Source: Alitta virens (lineage: Eukaryota > Annelida > Polychaeta > Phyllodocida > Nereididae). From it: 64,000 nt of DNA. Below, one piece after another: positions 62,546 to 64,000 of this stretch (the first letter of the stretch is position 1; each line of letters opens with the position of its first letter). A program made the position numbers and the translations under genes. Location of the stretch: positions 31,628,136 through 31,692,135 of the forward strand of contig OW028580.1 of NCBI GenBank assembly GCA_932294295.1, read 5' to 3'. A model generated the notes under the pieces. The model was given only the letters and a program-made list of their open reading frames with translations. It did no database searches and was not told the DNA's origin.

Positions 62546-64000
62546 ATGTACTGTATGCAGATTTCTTCCAGTAAAAAACAGAGGGATTAACCAGTGAAAG
62601 GATGTCTATAGCAGAATAATATGTATAGTTCTGATCATAACTGTTTCAGCACAATACTCTTAACTTTTCTGCAATTGGTACATGATACATTATGCACATA
62701 TTGTGCCATTCTCAGATACTTGGTTCACACACAAACCCCCCTTATATAGTAAATGTACATCATTAGTTTAAGTGGCATGGCATTTGCGCAAGTGACTCTT
62801 TCATATGGGTAAGTGGCAGGGTGTTGTTAATAATCTGACAGGGGCTGATCATACTTTGACTGCAGCAGGTAAATGTGTGCCCTGAGCGCAGGTGGCTGGT
62901 CCATTGATGTCCTGGGGAGAACAAGGCATTTCGGTGAGATCAAAGGGAAGCTGTCACACTTGGTCACCTGCCCACATGACTTAGGGACAGGGCAGTCGAG
63001 GATCCACTGATTAATTGCTGCTTCGTAAGGATTGCCCCAGCCTTTGCTTAAGGACCACGAGCTATTTGGAGGCAGTGTTGAGGGGGTGACAATACTTTGG
63101 GCAGTGGGGTGTGTCTGCAAGTCTTGGGCTATAGGACGATTTTTGGTTGACTGGTGGGGTGAGAAAATGACTGAGGCAAAATTTTACAGAGTATGAATTT
63201 GTCTGCTTCTACAGGGTATAATATGTGAGTGTGATTAATTAGGAGTTACCCAAAGAGAATTAAAGTGGATGATCCATTTCTTTAAATTTTGCCTCTATCA
63301 AATGTCCAATCAGGACAATTAGAGTTTTATGTAAGCTCCTGTACTGACCTTAATACAAATTTGAAACATCGGTCAGTCTATTGCCTGACAAAGATATAAT
63401 TATTGTACAATGCCCCTGGTCTGACCTTTTAATTCCAAATTACATAAAGCCAACTACAGCCATTGGTCAAATTGGGTGATTTGACACATTACGTTATTTG
63501 ACGATAGATGGTTGTGCAATATAATTATAAGGTTGCCTACCTCAATAATATATTGCATTAAAATATAAAATTCTGTAACGTATATGAAAGAGAAGGAAAA
63601 AGGGATATACCCTGTACTAAGAGCTGTGTGACTTTGATGTTGAGGCTTCACTTATACAATGGGAAAAGTTGGGTGGGAAAATCAAAGAAAAAAAAAATCA
63701 AAGGAAAATCAAAGGACTACAGGGTGATCCCTTGTAATGTGCCACTCGACAATGCAAAAAAGTTACTAAAAAAATGCACTTACAAAGGGGCATTTTTAGG
63801 CTGAGTTTCATTTTAATGAGATACCTGGCAGGCAGGTCTTTAAACTGCTTTTTGATTACACTAGAGGAAATGTTGCCAAAATCGTTGGGAATTTTTCGTA
63901 TATGTGGTTCTAGTCTGCTAATCATGGCTGCCAAAGTTGGCCCAATGCTTCATTAACTTGGCATCCTTTGGCTTTTAAAGGAAAACTTGTTCAGGTGTAA

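Larger units (their letters stand above)
32266..64000. other. Exon-poor tract, probable first intron or gene desert
   Basis: About 31.7 kb in which no open frame shows recognisable protein similarity with paired splice sites. Besides the repeats listed separately, the rest is unique AT-rich DNA with frequent AATTA/TAATTA motifs (for example 37900-38900, 46250-46320, 53200-54900), which could include enhancers. Whether this is the intron of the gene starting at 32154 or intergenic DNA is unknown. Confidence 0.55.

Noticed and set aside
62827..63120. 97-codon minus-strand frame
   Set aside because: Protein-like in parts but with no recognised family and no supporting exon before or after it.

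Overview
The window reads as nuclear DNA of a marine invertebrate animal: genes are split by GT/AG introns, the base composition is AT-rich, and microsatellites and short terminal-inverted-repeat elements are dense. The 29-33 kb stretch repeats the short motif taggcctat, which I associate with echinoderm-like genomes. That is only an impression; a hemichordate, lancelet or mollusc cannot be excluded.

Layout. (1) 1622-16889, plus strand: the last 14 coding exons of a TRIM-NHL protein (coiled coil, filamin repeat, long disordered linker, NHL propeller). Its RING and B-box exons are not in the window. Its first visible intron (1853-9861) holds a GC-rich decayed mobile element with helix-hairpin-helix and TatD-nuclease-like coding remnants. 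(2) 19137-24112, minus strand: a complete homolog of human C2orf42 in eight coding exons, convergent with the TRIM gene. (3) 24848-28914, plus strand: a complete mitochondrial 4-hydroxy-2-oxoglutarate aldolase (HOGA1) in seven coding exons. It is divergent from the C2orf42 homolog across a compact, probably bidirectional, promoter. (4) 32154-32265, plus strand: a likely first coding exon with a signal peptide, behind an ACGT-rich promoter-like region. It is followed by about 31.7 kb in which I find no exon, probably a first intron or intergenic regulatory DNA.

Repeats. A tRNA-derived SINE family has about ten recognisable copies or fragments in both orientations. There are several MITE-like elements: 13.8/14.3/15.2/21.6 kb (one family), 15.7, 16.3, 26.1 and 62.4 kb, and the 45.3/59.7 kb pair. 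Two dispersed repeats are present as inverted pairs (3.9/43.3 kb and 39.9/50.7 kb). Large simple arrays include a 1.5 kb CTA array with register-shifting interruptions and two long pentanucleotide arrays. Several mobile elements directly abut tetranucleotide microsatellites.

The genes show no operon-like cooperation. The only probable regulatory link is the shared C2orf42/HOGA1 promoter. Exon borders come from reading GT/AG sites, phase and protein similarity recalled from memory; no alignment was run.
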